A stretch of DNA of 64,000 nt from Erwinia psidii (GCF_003846135.1 NZ_RHHM01000003.1:1-64000); one strand, 5' to 3'. Positions 40,461-52,301 are shown, numbered from the stretch's first letter. Numbers and translations are program-made. Notes: generated by a model not told the origin, from the sequence alone.

Positions 40461-43400
40461 CAGAGCAGTTCCAGCAAGGCCTGCAGAGGATGCCGCATCC
40501 CATTCCCCTCAATGCGTTTCACCTGACTGCGGCAGGAATAGCCGGTAGCGAGACAACGACGACGCGGCAGTTTCTGTAGTGCCTGATGCCATGACAGCTC
40601 ATAGATGCCAAGAGAATCAGCCAGATTTTTCGCTTCATGGCCATAGGTCCCGGCCATGCCACAGCATCCCACGCTGATATTTTCCAGTTTTGCACCAAAC
40701 CGGGCAAATATCCCCTGCCACTGACTGGCGGACACAGGCAAAGCCGTCGACTCGGTACAGTGTCCGAACAGATACCAGGCTTCTCCGGTCTGAGGATTAT
40801 CCGGCGTTTTTATTTCCGGCAGCACCTGCTGCAACCATTCATGTACCAGCTGAACGTGGAAATCCCCTCTCCTGTTGGTAAGGATCTCCCTGTATTCATC
40901 GCGATAACAAAGCACCAGCGCCGGATCGACGCCAACCATAGGCAGACCCAGCGCGGCGACACGGTTAAGAAAATCAGCCGTCTTCTGCGCGGTACGGGCG
41001 AAACGTTGCAGAAATCCTTTAATATGCTGCGCCTTGCCATTGGGTGAGAAAGGCAGGACCACAGGCTGGTAACCCAGTTTCTCAATCAGTGAGACAAAAT
41101 CGGCCACCAGCTGTGCTTCGTAGTAGCTGGTAAAGGGGTCCTGGACTACCAGCACATAGCGTGCGCGTTGGCTGCCACTCAGCCTTTCCAGCTGTTCAAG
41201 GGTGGTTGTCATCGCTGGTTGTCCGGCCAGGCGCTGGCGAAGGTTAGGCGAAGACAGCAGTGGCAAATCAACCATACCGATGTGCTGTTTACTTAATTTA
41301 TGCACCAGCGGCTGGCGCATGAAAAAGTTGAAAAACTTAGGCGCTCTGGCCATCAACGGTGCATAACTCTCTACCGAGGCAACCAGGTGATCCCTCGCCG
41401 GACGAAGATAGCGTGTGTGATATAGCTGCAGAAAACGTGAGCGGAAACCGGGCACATCGATTTTGATTGGGCATTGCGTTGAGCAGGCCTTACAGGCCAG
41501 ACAGCCGGACATCGCCTCTTTAACCTCGTGGGAAAAATCATACTCTCCGCGACGGGCATACCAACTGTTACGGGTACGCTCAACCAGGGTTCGCAGGCTG
41601 AGTTTTTCCTCCGGCAGGCGCTTTTCCAGCTCCAGCGGGTCAACGCCCTGTTCTGCCAGCAGTCGCAGCCACTCACGGGTCAGCGTGGCGCGCCCTTTCG
41701 GGGAATGAATACGGTTACCGCTGATCTTCATTGACGGGCACATCGGACTGCGTACATCAAAATTGAAGCACAATCCATTGCCATTGCACTCCATCGCACC
41801 ACGCCAGTCGGTTCTGACGTTAACCGGAATCTGGCGGTCCCAGCCGCCGCGTTTGGTTGCGTCGACGCGCATCACTGGCTGTTCAGTGCCAAAGGGGGCA
41901 CAGATTTTCCCCGAATTGAGGCGATTAGCCGGATCGAAAGCCGCCTTAATCCGGCGTAAATCGTTATACAACTCTTCACCAAAAAAGGACGGGCTGTATT
42001 CTGCCCGAAAGCCTTTACCATGTTCACCCCATAACAGCCCACCATAACGTGCGGTAAGGGAGACCACCTCATCAGAGATCTGCTTCATCAGCATCTCCTG
42101 CCGGGGATCGCACATGTCCAGCGCCGGACGTACATGCAATACCCCGGCATCCACATGGCCAAACATACCGTAGCTCAGATGGTGGCTGTCCAGCAACGCC
42201 CGAAACTCAACGATATAGTCGGCAAGCTGTTCAGGCGGCACGCAGGTATCCTCAACAAAGGGGATTGGCTTGGCGCGTCCTTTGGCATTGCCGAGCAACC
42301 CAACGGCTTTTTTACGCATCGCGTAAATACGCTCAATACCCTGCAGATCATCACAAAGCTGATACCCCATCACACCCGATTCATGAGCCGCCATCAGCCC
42401 GTCAAGCTGTCCACACAGCGACGCCACCAGCGCGTCAATCTGCACCCTGTCATCACCGGCAAACTCCACAATGTTCAGGCCCTGCATATCGCGCCCCGGC
42501 ACATCGGCGATCAGCTCACTGACCGAATGCCAGACGATATCTTCCCGCGCGAGATTCAGCACTTTAGAATCCACTGTCTCTACCGACAGCGCCCTGGCTG
42601 CCACCAGAAACGGCGCGCTGCGTAGCGCTGAATCAAAGGAGTCGTATTTGATGTTGACCAGACGACGCACTTTAGGAATGGGCGTGATATTCAGCTTCGC
42701 TTCAGTAATGAACGCCAGCGTACCCTCGGCACCGCAGAGTAGCCGTGTCAGATCCACCTGTTGCAAATCATCACTAATCACATGCCGCAGATCGTAGCCG
42801 GTCAGAAACCGGTTAAGTTTAGGGAACTTATCGACAATAAGTTGGCGGCGGTCACGGCAGCGTTCAAGGACCGTACGGTAGATATCGCCTTCTTTATTCT
42901 GCTCTGCGGCCAGTTGTTCAGCCAGCCGTACCGGAACCGGCCGTGTATCAAGGATATCGCCGCCGGGAAGGACCGCACGCAGTCCAAGCACATGGTCAGA
43001 GGTTTTGCCATAGACCAGCGATCCCTGTCCTGACGCATCGGTATTGATCATCCCTCCCAGGGTGGCACGGTTACTGGTGGACAATTCCGGCGAGAAAAAG
43101 AAGCCATAAGGTTTGAGAAAAGCGTTAAGTTGATCCTTAATCACGCCCGCTTCAACCTTCACCCAGCCCTGTTCAATATTGATATCAATAATACGGTTCA
43201 TATGGCGCGACATATCGACCACAATACCCTGATTCAACGCCTGTCCGTTGGTGCCGGTGCCGCCACCGCGCGGGGTAAACACCAGGCTGCTAAATCGTGC
43301 TTCCGCTCCCAGACGGGCAATCATTGTTACATCGGCGGTGGAGCGGGGAAAGACAACGGCATCGGGAAGCAGCTGATAAATACTGTTGTCGGTTGACATG

Positions 43401-43519
43401 GTGAGGCGGTCAGCATAACTGGTCGCGGTATCGCCGGTGAAACCTTGCTGATGGAGCGCCTGCAAAAAATCCAGCACCAGCTGAACGAGGCCGGGTGCCT
43501 GAGAAATCTGTGGGATCAT
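40460..43519 (-). CDS. ydiJ: FAD-linked oxidase / D-2-hydroxyacid dehydrogenase YdiJ
   Basis: 1019-aa cytoplasmic enzyme. Domains in order: PCMH-type FAD binding (about 45-270, with TPRGGGTGTNGQALN and STSNRATLGGMINTDASG), FAD-oxidase C-terminal domain (about 270-530), and a 4Fe-4S ferredoxin-like module (CLACKACSTQCP near 660) followed by cysteine-rich region (GCCGMAGTYG near 960). E. coli YdiJ oxidises D-2-hydroxyglutarate. Start 43519 (MIPQISQAPGLVQLVLDFLQ) equals E. coli; the 19 codons upstream are leader. Operon with menI. Confidence 0.95.
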   Translation of the reverse strand: MIPQISQAPGLVQLVLDFLQALHQQGFTGDTATSYADRLTMSTDNSIYQLLPDAVVFPRSTADVTMIARLGAEARFSSLVFTPRGGGTGTNGQALNQGIVVDMSRHMNRIIDINIEQGWVKVEAGVIKDQLNAFLKPYGFFFSPELSTSNRATLGGMINTDASGQGSLVYGKTSDHVLGLRAVLPGGDILDTRPVPVRLAEQLAAEQNKEGDIYRTVLERCRDRRQLIVDKFPKLNRFLTGYDLRHVISDDLQQVDLTRLLCGAEGTLAFITEAKLNITPIPKVRRLVNIKYDSFDSALRSAPFLVAARALSVETVDSKVLNLAREDIVWHSVSELIADVPGRDMQGLNIVEFAGDDRVQIDALVASLCGQLDGLMAAHESGVMGYQLCDDLQGIERIYAMRKKAVGLLGNAKGRAKPIPFVEDTCVPPEQLADYIVEFRALLDSHHLSYGMFGHVDAGVLHVRPALDMCDPRQEMLMKQISDEVVSLTARYGGLLWGEHGKGFRAEYSPSFFGEELYNDLRRIKAAFDPANRLNSGKICAPFGTEQPVMRVDATKRGGWDRQIPVNVRTDWRGAMECNGNGLCFNFDVRSPMCPSMKISGNRIHSPKGRATLTREWLRLLAEQGVDPLELEKRLPEEKLSLRTLVERTRNSWYARRGEYDFSHEVKEAMSGCLACKACSTQCPIKIDVPGFRSRFLQLYHTRYLRPARDHLVASVESYAPLMARAPKFFNFFMRQPLVHKLSKQHIGMVDLPLLSSPNLRQRLAGQPAMTTTLEQLERLSGSQRARYVLVVQDPFTSYYEAQLVADFVSLIEKLGYQPVVLPFSPNGKAQHIKGFLQRFARTAQKTADFLNRVAALGLPMVGVDPALVLCYRDEYREILTNRRGDFHVQLVHEWLQQVLPEIKTPDNPQTGEAWYLFGHCTESTALPVSASQWQGIFARFGAKLENISVGCCGMAGTYGHEAKNLADSLGIYELSWHQALQKLPRRRCLATGYSCRSQVKRIEGNGMRHPLQALLELL

Positions 43520-43743
43520 TATCGGGTGACCAAAATGTTGTGTATAACGATTGCTCTCTGGCAAAAGTTTTATCACATTTTTTTATGACCTGTCGCGATT
43601 TCAGAAAATCGGGCCAAAAGAATCGCGTGCCGTTTATATCGAAAATGCGTCTAATAGACAATGCTCAATGAGTCGGGTACTGAATTCCCTCTTCCGGGCA
43701 TAGCCACCGCTTTATGCTTTTTATCTGAGGTAAAAGTTGATAC

Positions 43744-44859
43744 ATGAAAAATGTTCATAATGGATGGGACCTGCTACAGATTGTCTTTTCCTTGCTGTTT
43801 ATTACGCTATTGATTGTCGCCAGTTTTTGGGTGGTACAACCATTTGTGCTGGGCTTTGCCTGGGCCAGCATGGTGGTCATCGCCACCTGGCCACTGATGA
43901 TAAAAATTCAGGGATGGCTGTGGGGACGCCGTTCACTGGCGGTGGTAGCCATGACGCTGATCCTGCTGCTGCTGTTTATTATTCCCGTTTCATTACTGGT
44001 CAACAGCCTGATTGAAAACAGTGGACCAGTGGTCGCATGGTTGACCTCCAAACATCTGCAACTGCCGGAGCTGGAATGGCTGAGAAGTATTCCACTGGTC
44101 GGTAAAAAGTTATCTTCCGGTTATCATAAACTGGTTCAGGGCGGAGGAGGCGCACTGCTTACCAGCGTGCAGCCTTATCTTGGCAGAACCAGCGGTTTTC
44201 TGTTTGCCCAGGCTGGCCATTTCGGCCGCTTTATGATGCATCTGGCGCTGATGTTACTGTTCAGCGTTCTGCTTTTCTGGCGAGGCGAACAGGTCGGACA
44301 GGGCATTCGTCACTTTGCCTATCGTCTGGCTTCCTGCCGGGGAGATGCCGCCGTGCTGCTGGCCGGACAGGCCATTCGTGCGGTAGCGCTGGGCGTGGTG
44401 GTGACAGCCCTGGTACAGGGGGTACTGGGCGGCATTGGCCTGGCAATTTGCGGCATCCCTTACGCTGCGGTGCTGACGGTCGTGATGATTTTTTCCTGTC
44501 TGGTACAGCTTGGGCCACTGGTGGTGCTGATCCCGGCGATTATCTGGCTTTACTGGAGCGGAGACACCACCTGGGGCACGGTACTGGTGATATGGAGTTG
44601 CGTGGTGGGGACGCTGGATAACGTGCTGCGTCCGATGCTGATCCGCATGGGAGCCGACCTGCCATTGATTCTGATCCTGTCCGGCGTTATCGGTGGCCTG
44701 GTCGCTTTCGGCATGATTGGCCTGTTTATCGGCCCGGTGGTGCTTGCCGTGTCTTACCGGCTGATTTTTGTCTGGATACACGAGACGCCCCCTCCTGAAG
44801 AAAATCCGCAGGGGGTGGTGGAAGAGCTGGCAGAATTTGAACATCAGCAGCGGCACTAG
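43744..44859 (+). CDS. ydiK: AI-2E family permease YdiK
   Basis: 371-aa inner-membrane protein of the AI-2 exporter/PerM-like family (DUF20), about 8 helices; function of YdiK itself is not known. IGLAICGIPYAAVLTVVMIFSCLVQLGPLVV and MIGLFIGPVVLAVSYRL are typical. Divergent from ydiJ and followed by rprA, as in E. coli. Confidence 0.93.
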   Translation: MKNVHNGWDLLQIVFSLLFITLLIVASFWVVQPFVLGFAWASMVVIATWPLMIKIQGWLWGRRSLAVVAMTLILLLLFIIPVSLLVNSLIENSGPVVAWLTSKHLQLPELEWLRSIPLVGKKLSSGYHKLVQGGGGALLTSVQPYLGRTSGFLFAQAGHFGRFMMHLALMLLFSVLLFWRGEQVGQGIRHFAYRLASCRGDAAVLLAGQAIRAVALGVVVTALVQGVLGGIGLAICGIPYAAVLTVVMIFSCLVQLGPLVVLIPAIIWLYWSGDTTWGTVLVIWSCVVGTLDNVLRPMLIRMGADLPLILILSGVIGGLVAFGMIGLFIGPVVLAVSYRLIFVWIHETPPPEENPQGVVEELAEFEHQQRH

Positions 44860-45110
44860 CAGGCGGGTTTACTGCGGCCAGCGCGTCTGGCCGCCTTACC
44901 TTTGTGAGGTTTTTCTGATTTTGTTAAGGGGTTTTTATAAGAAAAACCGTTAAATGCGGTTTTAAGGGCAAAAGTGACGCTTTTATGAACAAATCCCTTC
45001 TTCCAACAGCGATATTTGCACCACAAAATATTATCATACCTGAACTAATAAGAGGATTCTTAAAGACTCACCCCTGCTCGCTGCATACTATGAAGCCACT
45101 GTTTACAATC

Positions 45111-45201
45111 GGGTTGTTGATAAACAACGCCCGGTCTCCTGAACAAAGTAAAGAATTGCTGTGTGTAGTCTTTGCCCATCCCATGTGATGGGCTTTTTTT
45201 T
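45111..45201 (+). ncRNA. rprA: Small regulatory RNA RprA
   Basis: The 3' part GAATTGCTGTGTGTAGTCTT followed by TGCCCAT...ATGGGC and T8 is the same as E. coli RprA, and the location downstream of ydiK also agrees. The 5' hairpin (GTTGTTGATAAACAAC) and the middle part differ from E. coli. A -10-like TACAAT (45104-45109) puts the 5' end near 45111-45116. RprA activates rpoS and represses csgD via Hfq and is induced by the Rcs system. The terminator stem is GCCCATC/GATGGGC (45174-45193). Confidence 0.9.
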
Positions 45202-45271
45202 GCCTGCCAGCTAAGCAGATGACGAAAAGGCCAGCTATGCCGCTGACCTTTTGCTTTACTGAGGATCTGAC

Positions 45272-47656
45272 TTATGAATGGTCCGGCATGTCTGCCAGAC
45301 TCAGCCAGGTTTGCACAACCGTATCCGGGTTGAGCGAAAGACTGTCAATGCCCTCTGCCATCAACCATGCGGCAAAATCCTGATGATCTGACGGCCCCTG
45401 CCCGCAAATGCCAACGTATTTACCCTGTTTTTTCGCTGCCCGGATTGCCATCGACAGCAGGGCTTTAACCGAGTCATTGCGTTCGTCAAACAATTCAGAA
45501 ACCACGCCAGAATCACGATCGAGTCCCAGCGTCAGCTGAGTCATATCATTTGACCCGATCGAGAAGCCATCAAAGTATTGCAGGAACCGATCCGCCAGTA
45601 GCGCATTGGAGGGAATTTCACACATCATAATCAGCTTCAGGCCATTTTCACCACGCTTCAGTCCCTGACGCGCCAGCTCATCCACTACCGCTTCAGCCTG
45701 AGCCACCGTGCGGACAAATGGCACCATGACTTCAACGTTGGTCAGCCCCATATCATTTCTGACGCGCTTCACTGCGGCACACTCCAGCGCAAAGCAATCA
45801 CGGAAGCTGTCGGCCACATAACGCCCGGCACCACGAAAACCCAGCATCGGATTCTCTTCTTCAGGCTCGTAGCGCTCGCCCCCAACCAGGTTGGCATATT
45901 CATTGGTTTTGAAATCGGAGAGGCGTACGATCACCCGCTTCGGCGCAAAAGCGGCACCCAGCGTGGCAATCCCTTCGGTCAGTCGTGCGATGTAAAATTC
46001 GACAGGATCATCAAAGCCCTTCATCATGGCGCGAATTTCCTGTTGCAGCTCAGGCGTTTGCTGGTCAAACTCCAGCAGGGCTTTTGGGTGAACACCGATC
46101 ATCCGGTTAATAATAAATTCCAGACGTGCCAGCCCGACCCCCTCATTCGGCAGGCAGGCAAAATCAAATGCCCGGTCGGGATTACCGACGTTCATCATGA
46201 TTTTCAGTGGCAACGCCGGCATTTCGTCCACCTGCGAGCTTTTCACCTCGAAGTCGAGCAAGTCGTCGTAAACATAACCGGTATCACCTTCAGCACAGGA
46301 GACGGTGACCTTGTGTCCTTCCTCGATCCTTGTGGTGGCGTCACCACAACCCACCACCGCCGGGATCCCCAGTTCGCGGGCGATAATTGCCGCATGGCAG
46401 GTGCGCCCGCCGCGATTGGTCACGATGGCAGCCGCTTTCTTCATAATCGGCTCCCAGTCGGGATCGGTCATATCGGTGACCAGCACGTCCCCTTTTTCGA
46501 TGCGGTTCATTTCGCTGATGTCATGAATAACCTTTACCGTTCCGGCACCGATACGATGACCAATAGCACGGCCTTCCACCACTGTCCTGCCCTGCCCCAG
46601 TAAGGTGTAACGCTCCATCACCTGGCCATTTGAGCGCACCGTTTCCGGGCGCGCCTGCACAATAAACAGTTTGCCGGTATGACCGTCTTTTGCCCACTCT
46701 ATGTCCATCGGGCGCTGGTAATGTTGTTCAATCAGCATTGCCTGCGCTGCCAGCGCCTCAACCTCTTTATCGGTAAGGCAGAAACGATCGCGCTGCACTT
46801 CCGGCACCTCTTCAGTGGTGACCTGCTCACCGTGCTGTTGCGAACCGGCGTACACCATACGGATTTTTTTCGATCCCATCGTACGGCGAACGATAGCCGG
46901 TCGTCCCGCCGACAGCGTAGGCTTGTGCACGTAGAATTCATCAGGGTTTACCGCGCCCTGCACCACCATTTCGCCCAGACCCCACGCCGCGGTGATAAAT
47001 ACCACCTGGTCGAAGCCGGATTCCGTATCAATGGTGAACATCACTCCCGCTGCACCGACATCTGAGCGCACCATACGCTGAATACCGGCAGACAACGCTA
47101 CGCCACGGTGGTCATAGCCCTGATGCACACGGTAGGAGATGGCACGGTCATTAAACAGCGAGGCAAAAACGTGCTTAACCGCGACCAACACGGCATCGAA
47201 GCCCTGAACATTAAGAAAGGTTTCCTGTTGACCGGCAAAGGACGCATCCGGCATGTCTTCTGCGGTGGCAGATGACCGCACGGCAAAAGAGGCGTCAGCA
47301 TCGTCGGCAGAGAGCTGCTGGTATGCCTCAAGGATGGCCTGTTCGAGCTGCGGCTGAAATGGCGTCTCCACAATCCACTGACGGATCTGTTTACCGGCTT
47401 TCGCCAGCTGGTCAAGATCATCAATATTGGTGTTATCTAGCAAGTCATGAATGCGCTGACTGACGCCGCTTTGGTCGAGAAACTGATTAAATGCCGCTGA
47501 AGTGGTGGCGAAGCCGTTGGGAACGGAAACGCCCAACGAGGACAGATTAGTGATCATTTCTCCAAGAGAAGCATTTTTGCCGCCCACCCGATCAACATCA
47601 TTCATACCAAGCTGGTTATACCAGAGCACAAGCGGCAGGTCGCCTTTACTGGACAT
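45272..47656 (-). CDS. ppsA: Phosphoenolpyruvate synthase
   Basis: 794-aa gluconeogenic enzyme converting pyruvate and ATP to PEP, AMP and phosphate. N-terminal ATP-grasp domain ([22 protein letters not shown]), central swivelling domain with the phosphorylated His in [20 protein letters not shown], and C-terminal TIM barrel ([22 protein letters not shown]). Start 47656 ([20 protein letters not shown]) equals E. coli; the open frame extends 56 codons upstream through leader without family likeness. Likely Cra-activated. Divergent from its regulator ppsR. Confidence 0.97.
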   Translation of the reverse strand: MSSKGDLPLVLWYNQLGMNDVDRVGGKNASLGEMITNLSSLGVSVPNGFATTSAAFNQFLDQSGVSQRIHDLLDNTNIDDLDQLAKAGKQIRQWIVETPFQPQLEQAILEAYQQLSADDADASFAVRSSATAEDMPDASFAGQQETFLNVQGFDAVLVAVKHVFASLFNDRAISYRVHQGYDHRGVALSAGIQRMVRSDVGAAGVMFTIDTESGFDQVVFITAAWGLGEMVVQGAVNPDEFYVHKPTLSAGRPAIVRRTMGSKKIRMVYAGSQQHGEQVTTEEVPEVQRDRFCLTDKEVEALAAQAMLIEQHYQRPMDIEWAKDGHTGKLFIVQARPETVRSNGQVMERYTLLGQGRTVVEGRAIGHRIGAGTVKVIHDISEMNRIEKGDVLVTDMTDPDWEPIMKKAAAIVTNRGGRTCHAAIIARELGIPAVVGCGDATTRIEEGHKVTVSCAEGDTGYVYDDLLDFEVKSSQVDEMPALPLKIMMNVGNPDRAFDFACLPNEGVGLARLEFIINRMIGVHPKALLEFDQQTPELQQEIRAMMKGFDDPVEFYIARLTEGIATLGAAFAPKRVIVRLSDFKTNEYANLVGGERYEPEEENPMLGFRGAGRYVADSFRDCFALECAAVKRVRNDMGLTNVEVMVPFVRTVAQAEAVVDELARQGLKRGENGLKLIMMCEIPSNALLADRFLQYFDGFSIGSNDMTQLTLGLDRDSGVVSELFDERNDSVKALLSMAIRAAKKQGKYVGICGQGPSDHQDFAAWLMAEGIDSLSLNPDTVVQTWLSLADMPDHS

Positions 47657-47746
47657 TGATTCAATCCTTTTAAGTTGTAATGAACAAAATGAGCAAAGAT
47701 TGATGCTTAATGAGCCTGGCACATCCGGGCTAATGAAAGAAACTGT

Positions 47747-47758
47747 TGAATCGTTAAG
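47747..47758. promoter_or_regulatory. Cra site upstream of ppsA
   Basis: TGAATCGTTAAG resembles the Cra consensus TGAAACGTTTCA (left half TGAA-CGTT conserved). It lies 91 bp upstream of the ppsA start, as expected for Cra activation known in E. coli. Confidence 0.55.
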
Positions 47759-48109
47759 GCAGCGCAAAAATGCCATTTTAAGAAAACTCCGTCTGCGGCG
47801 GCATGATAAAAAATTAATCAACATATTGTTTTAAAGATAAAATAACCTGTTCAGCCATTATTCTTTTGCCGGAACAGCGATAATCCAGGCGATGGAGGTT
47901 ACTGTAATTCAGAGGGGGCTTATCAACAGATTACGAAAAAGTCTCTCCTGTTTCGCGCTTGAGTGAATACATCAGCGCACCAAAAGCAATGGTTCAGCAT
48001 CTCCAGACATTGATGTAAAACGTCTTCAGTGCTGTCAGACTCACTATTTGCTTTATCAGCGTAACGTCATCTACGCTGCAAAAACACTTTGCCCGGAGAA
48101 AACCACGCC

Positions 48110-48937
48110 GTGAACAGCGAAAGAAGCGTTTTTTATATCTCGGACGGCACCGCGATCACCGCAGAAGTACTTGGACATGCGGTGCTGTCGCAGTTTCCCG
48201 TTACCATTAACAGTTTCACCTTGCCCTTTGTGGAAAATGTGCCTCGTGCTCAGGCAGTCAGGGCACAGATCAATGCCCTTTACCAGCAAAGCGGGGTCCG
48301 GCCGCTGGTGTTTTTTTCTATTGTCGTGCCAGAGATCCGCGAAATCATTCTGCAAAGCGATGGTTTTTGCCAGGACATTGTGCAGTCGCTGGTGGCTCCT
48401 CTACAGCAGGAACTGGGCCTGGAACCGGCCCCGGTAGCCAACCGCACTCACGGACTTACCGCCGGTAATCTGGGAAAATATGACGCACGTATTGCGGCCA
48501 TCGATTACACACTGGCGCATGACGATGGTATTTCTTTACGGGGACTGGAGGATGCACAGATCATCTTACTGGGCGTATCACGCTGCGGAAAAACGCCCAC
48601 CAGCCTCTACCTGGCAATGCAGTTTGGCATCCGGGCGGCAAACTATCCCTTTATCGCTGACGATATGGACAACCTCAAACTGCCCCCTGCCCTGAAGCCC
48701 TTTCAGCATAAGCTGTTTGGTCTGACTATCGACCCGGAGCGGCTGGCGGCAATCCGCCAGGAGCGGGCGGAAAATACCCGCTACGCCTCATTGCGTCAGT
48801 GCCGCCTTGAGGTGGGTGAGGTGGAAGCGCTGTTCCGAACCCATCAGATCCGCTATCTGAACAGCACCAATTATTCGGTGGAAGAGATCGCCACCAAAAT
48901 TCTCGACATTATGAATCTGAGCCGCCGAATGTACTGA
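48110..48937 (+). CDS. ppsR: PEP synthase regulatory protein PpsR (kinase/pyrophosphorylase)
   Basis: 275-aa DUF299 protein that inactivates PpsA by ADP-dependent phosphorylation and reactivates it by phosphorolysis. P-loop [11 protein letters not shown] and YFI(A)DDMDN-like [12 protein letters not shown] are the family marks; [18 protein letters not shown] [24 protein letters not shown] is the N-terminus. GTG 48110 is chosen because GGAGA lies 10 bases upstream and it fits E. coli length (277); an in-frame TTG at 48089 lacks a ribosome site. Confidence 0.95.
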   Translation: MNSERSVFYISDGTAITAEVLGHAVLSQFPVTINSFTLPFVENVPRAQAVRAQINALYQQSGVRPLVFFSIVVPEIREIILQSDGFCQDIVQSLVAPLQQELGLEPAPVANRTHGLTAGNLGKYDARIAAIDYTLAHDDGISLRGLEDAQIILLGVSRCGKTPTSLYLAMQFGIRAANYPFIADDMDNLKLPPALKPFQHKLFGLTIDPERLAAIRQERAENTRYASLRQCRLEVGEVEALFRTHQIRYLNSTNYSVEEIATKILDIMNLSRRMY

Positions 48938-49246
48938 CCTGTTGCCCGGCGGCACGGCTTGCAGGCTGAGTGCGAGAGGATAATAACGGGTGACGGAGAT
49001 ACGCACGGAACGTCTGAAGCGGCATCCATCACAAAAAGAGATTTGCAGGCCGGCGCGGGGCGTGATGACGGAAAGGTTTATGCCGCCAGACGGGCGCAGA
49101 CAGCCGCTCTGTCAGCAAGCGTTGGGACAGACTCTTTCGCCATTGACAAAAGGTGTTTCCGCTGCTGGTTGCCAATGTCGTGTCACAGGCTGATAACGGC
49201 TTAATGCTCACAAACCGGCCTGATAATGTCCCCAGGCCGCTCCCTT
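48938..49246. other. Junction between ppsR and the signalling cluster
   Basis: 309 bp with no plausible gene. E. coli has aroH directly after ppsR. No tRNA, direct repeat or transposase remnant was seen here that would explain the gain of the cluster. Confidence 0.5.
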
Positions 49247-50791
49247 TCAGACCCTGAACGTTGCCACCACGCCACGCAGGGCATGAGCCTGTTCCGACAG
49301 CGACTGTGACGCAGAGGACGATTCCTCAACCAGTGCGGCATTGTTCTGTGTGACACCATCCATCTGACTGACCGCAATGCTGACCTGAGAAATGCCCTGC
49401 ATCTGTTCAGATGAAGCCAGGGAAATTTCATCCATCGCATCAGCCAGTTCCCCCACCATACTTACCACGGAGAGGATACTCTGACAGGTACCATTGGCAA
49501 CCGTCACGCCATTGCCAACCTGGCCAACCGTCTGTTCAATCAGAGCCTTAATTTCTTTCGCGGCCGTGGCACTGCGTTGTGCCAGCGTTCTGACCTCACC
49601 GGCCACCACCGCAAAACCACGTCCACCTTCACCCGCGCGGGCCGCTTCAACGGCCGCGTTGAGCGCCAGGATATTGGTCTGAAAAGCGATGCTTTCAATA
49701 ACCCCGGTGATATCACGGATTTTTTTAGCGCTGTGCGAAATATCATGCATGGTTTCTGACATCCGCTGTACATCGGCCTCACCGGCGCGGGCCAGGGTTG
49801 CGGTTTCACGGGCGGTGCCGGCTGTCTGATGCGCACCCGCCGTATTACTTTTTACCGTGGCGGTCAGCTGTTCCATGCTGGCGGCTGTTTCCTGCAAAGC
49901 AGCCGCCTGCTGCTCCGTACGCGAAGAAAGTTCAGTATTGCCCTGAGCTATTTCGTCCGCAGCCAGCGCCACATTAGAAGAGGTCTCTTTGATTTGCAAA
50001 ACCAGCTCACGCAACCGGGCCTGCATACCGGCCAGTGACGCCAGCAGGCTACCCCGATCGTTTTTTCGCAGCATCAGGGAGACGGTGAGATCGCCTTCTG
50101 CAATGGCCGCGGCCAGCCCCTGGGCTTCGGCAGGCTCACCACCCAACTGGCGCATCAACAGCCGCGAGATCAGGTATCCGGTGGCCACGGAAAGTACAAC
50201 TGAGATGACGGCCAAAATAATCAGGATCACAGATGCCCGACCGATTAACTGGCTGTTGTTTTCCAACGCTTCACGACTGTTCTGCATCTGAATGTTGGTC
50301 ATTGCATCAATCTCGTCCAGCAACACACGTTGCACAGGCCGGACCGTATTCATCAGATAACTCATCGCCTCTTTCTGACGATTTTGCAGACCAAGCTGTG
50401 CCGCCTGATCCATGACGGCCAGCACCTGATGTTCGTTTTCCAGCACCCTTGAAAAAGCAGTTCGACCCGCGTCATTCTGTTCAGACTGCATCATCCCGGC
50501 AAGGGCTTCACGGTTATGAATATACTGTTCTTTCATTGACGTGAGGCGTTGCGATTCCTGCTGCATCCCTTTCTCATCAGACAGCAGAGCGATGTTTCTG
50601 ACCACCACCGACATATCCCTCAGCCCGCCGCGCATATTGAGCACCAGCTGGTATTTTTTCATTTTAACGTTTAACGCATCATCCATTCCATTACGGGCGT
50701 CAGAGAATGCTTTGAGTGAAACCGCCGTGCAGATGATAAACAACATAATAAGCATGCCAAAACCGATGGCCAGACGCGTTGATATTTTCAT
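49247..50791 (-). CDS. Methyl-accepting chemotaxis protein (4HB sensor)
   Basis: 514-aa inner-membrane chemoreceptor. First membrane helix about 8-28, periplasmic four-helix-bundle-type sensor domain (about 30-185), second helix (about 190-212), HAMP ([20 protein letters not shown]) and a cytoplasmic signalling domain whose hairpin tip reads [20 protein letters not shown], the CheA/CheW contact region. It ends [13 protein letters not shown] without an NWETF-type CheR-docking tail. Start 50791 follows GGATC; 22 upstream codons in frame are leader. Ligand unknown. Confidence 0.95.
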   Translation of the reverse strand: MKISTRLAIGFGMLIMLFIICTAVSLKAFSDARNGMDDALNVKMKKYQLVLNMRGGLRDMSVVVRNIALLSDEKGMQQESQRLTSMKEQYIHNREALAGMMQSEQNDAGRTAFSRVLENEHQVLAVMDQAAQLGLQNRQKEAMSYLMNTVRPVQRVLLDEIDAMTNIQMQNSREALENNSQLIGRASVILIILAVISVVLSVATGYLISRLLMRQLGGEPAEAQGLAAAIAEGDLTVSLMLRKNDRGSLLASLAGMQARLRELVLQIKETSSNVALAADEIAQGNTELSSRTEQQAAALQETAASMEQLTATVKSNTAGAHQTAGTARETATLARAGEADVQRMSETMHDISHSAKKIRDITGVIESIAFQTNILALNAAVEAARAGEGGRGFAVVAGEVRTLAQRSATAAKEIKALIEQTVGQVGNGVTVANGTCQSILSVVSMVGELADAMDEISLASSEQMQGISQVSIAVSQMDGVTQNNAALVEESSSASQSLSEQAHALRGVVATFRV

Positions 50792-51046
50792 TGGTGATCC
50801 CTGTGAAAGTGTATGCAGGATCAGTATCGGCAGCAGATGAAAACAGATAAGGGACAATTGACGCCGGATGATTTATTTTCCAAAAGCCGCAAGTTACTTC
50901 ATTGGCTGGAAGTAAGCTTTATTCAGTTCAGAGGGAAATTGTACTGCGCCGCCCGGCAACAGCCGGACTGAAATCGGTGATGCTGGCAGACGGCCCTGAT
51001 CCGACCACCCGCAGGCTGAAGTGCGCCGTCATCCAGTCAGTACGTC

Positions 51047-52257
51047 TTAGCCGGAGGTATCGGCATTGCAGCGTGAAGGCAACAGATGCTGTCTGCCAGA
51101 CTGCCACCATACAGCCAGTGCAACCAGCGCTATTCCCACCATCACAGCAAACGCCATGCTCCAGCTGTAATGGGTGGTTATCATTCCGGCCAGCGTCGGG
51201 CTGAACGCCGCCCCCGCCCCCTGTAATAACATGATCAACCCCAGCCCGGAATTGGTATGGCCACTGCCACTCAATAATTGCACGATGTAGCCGGGAATGG
51301 TCACCCCCAGTATTCCGGCTGCCACGCCATCCAGCACCTGCACCGGGAGCAGGATAAGTGGTGCCGCTGAGGCTGAGGCTATCGCAGCACGGACGGGGAA
51401 CACCAGCAGCGCCAGCATAATTAACCGACGGTAACCATATTTATCGGCACGCGCCGATGTCAGCAACGCAACGGGGATCATCACGCATTGTGAGATAACG
51501 ACAGTGGCGGCAGCATAAACGCCTGGCGGAATACCCTGGTGCAGAGCCAGCGTGGCAGCCCGCATACTGAGCAGCGGCAGCAGCGCTGCATTCGCCAAAT
51601 GAAACAGCAGCAGAGTGACCCCCACCACCATCAATGCAGAATGTCGGCGTAATTCCCTGAACGAAAGCGCTGGCACAGAGGCAGTAGCGCGGTCCAACCC
51701 CCTGGCTGCATGGTTGTCGATATCACCATCACGCTCAACGCGGTGAGAAGCGCCATACCGGTCATTAGCACAAAGACTGAACCCGTGCCCCAGAACCAGG
51801 TGGTAAAACCGGCAATCACCGCAGCAACAAGATTTCCGGCGTGATTAAAAGCTTCATTTTTACCCATTTGTCGGTTAAAGCCGGACTTCCCGGTAAGGCC
51901 CAAAGTTATCCCTGCCACCACTGGCGCAATACAGGCCGCAGCGATACCGGTTACCACCTGTGACAGCGTAGCGGGGATGGTTTGCGGATAAAACCAGAGC
52001 AACAGTGTCGCACCGGTTATCAGGACACATCCGATAAACAGCAACAGACGCTTACGTGTAGTGGCATCGGTGAGCAGTCCGGCAGGCAAGGTTGCAGCCA
52101 GCCCGGCAACGCCACCCGCCGTCATAACGAAACCAATATCATCTGGTTTCCAGTGAGGTGCGGTAAGAAAGATACCCAGAAATAGCCCAAGACCATCGCG
52201 GACATCGGCCAGAAAAAAGTTCACCAGACACAGCGCCTGAAGTGAGCTTAACGGCAT
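51047..52257 (-). pseudogene. MFS transporter broken by a frameshift
   Basis: Two adjacent frames encode the halves of one MFS permease of about 400 aa. 52257 to about 51703 gives helices 1-6 (MPLSSLQALCLVNFFLADVR...; TGLTGKSGFNRQMGKNEAFNHAGN) and about 51702 to 51047 gives the rest (SFRELRRHSALMVVG... ending ADTSG). The frames join at a run of five G on the minus strand (51697-51701 region: CCAGGGGGTTGGAC); one extra G would restore a continuous protein. It could be a true mutation, a slippage-prone contingency site, or a sequencing error. Substrate unknown. Lies 45 bp after the GGDEF-EAL gene, same strand. Confidence 0.8.
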
Positions 52258-52301
52258 GTTGCCTCCTTTAGTTATGAAAAATGGTCATGGGCTGTGACCA
52301 G

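Noticed and set aside
42134..42625. 163-codon plus-strand frame opposite ydiJ
   Set aside because: Antisense shadow of the conserved FAD domain of ydiJ with His/Arg-rich composition typical of reverse frames.
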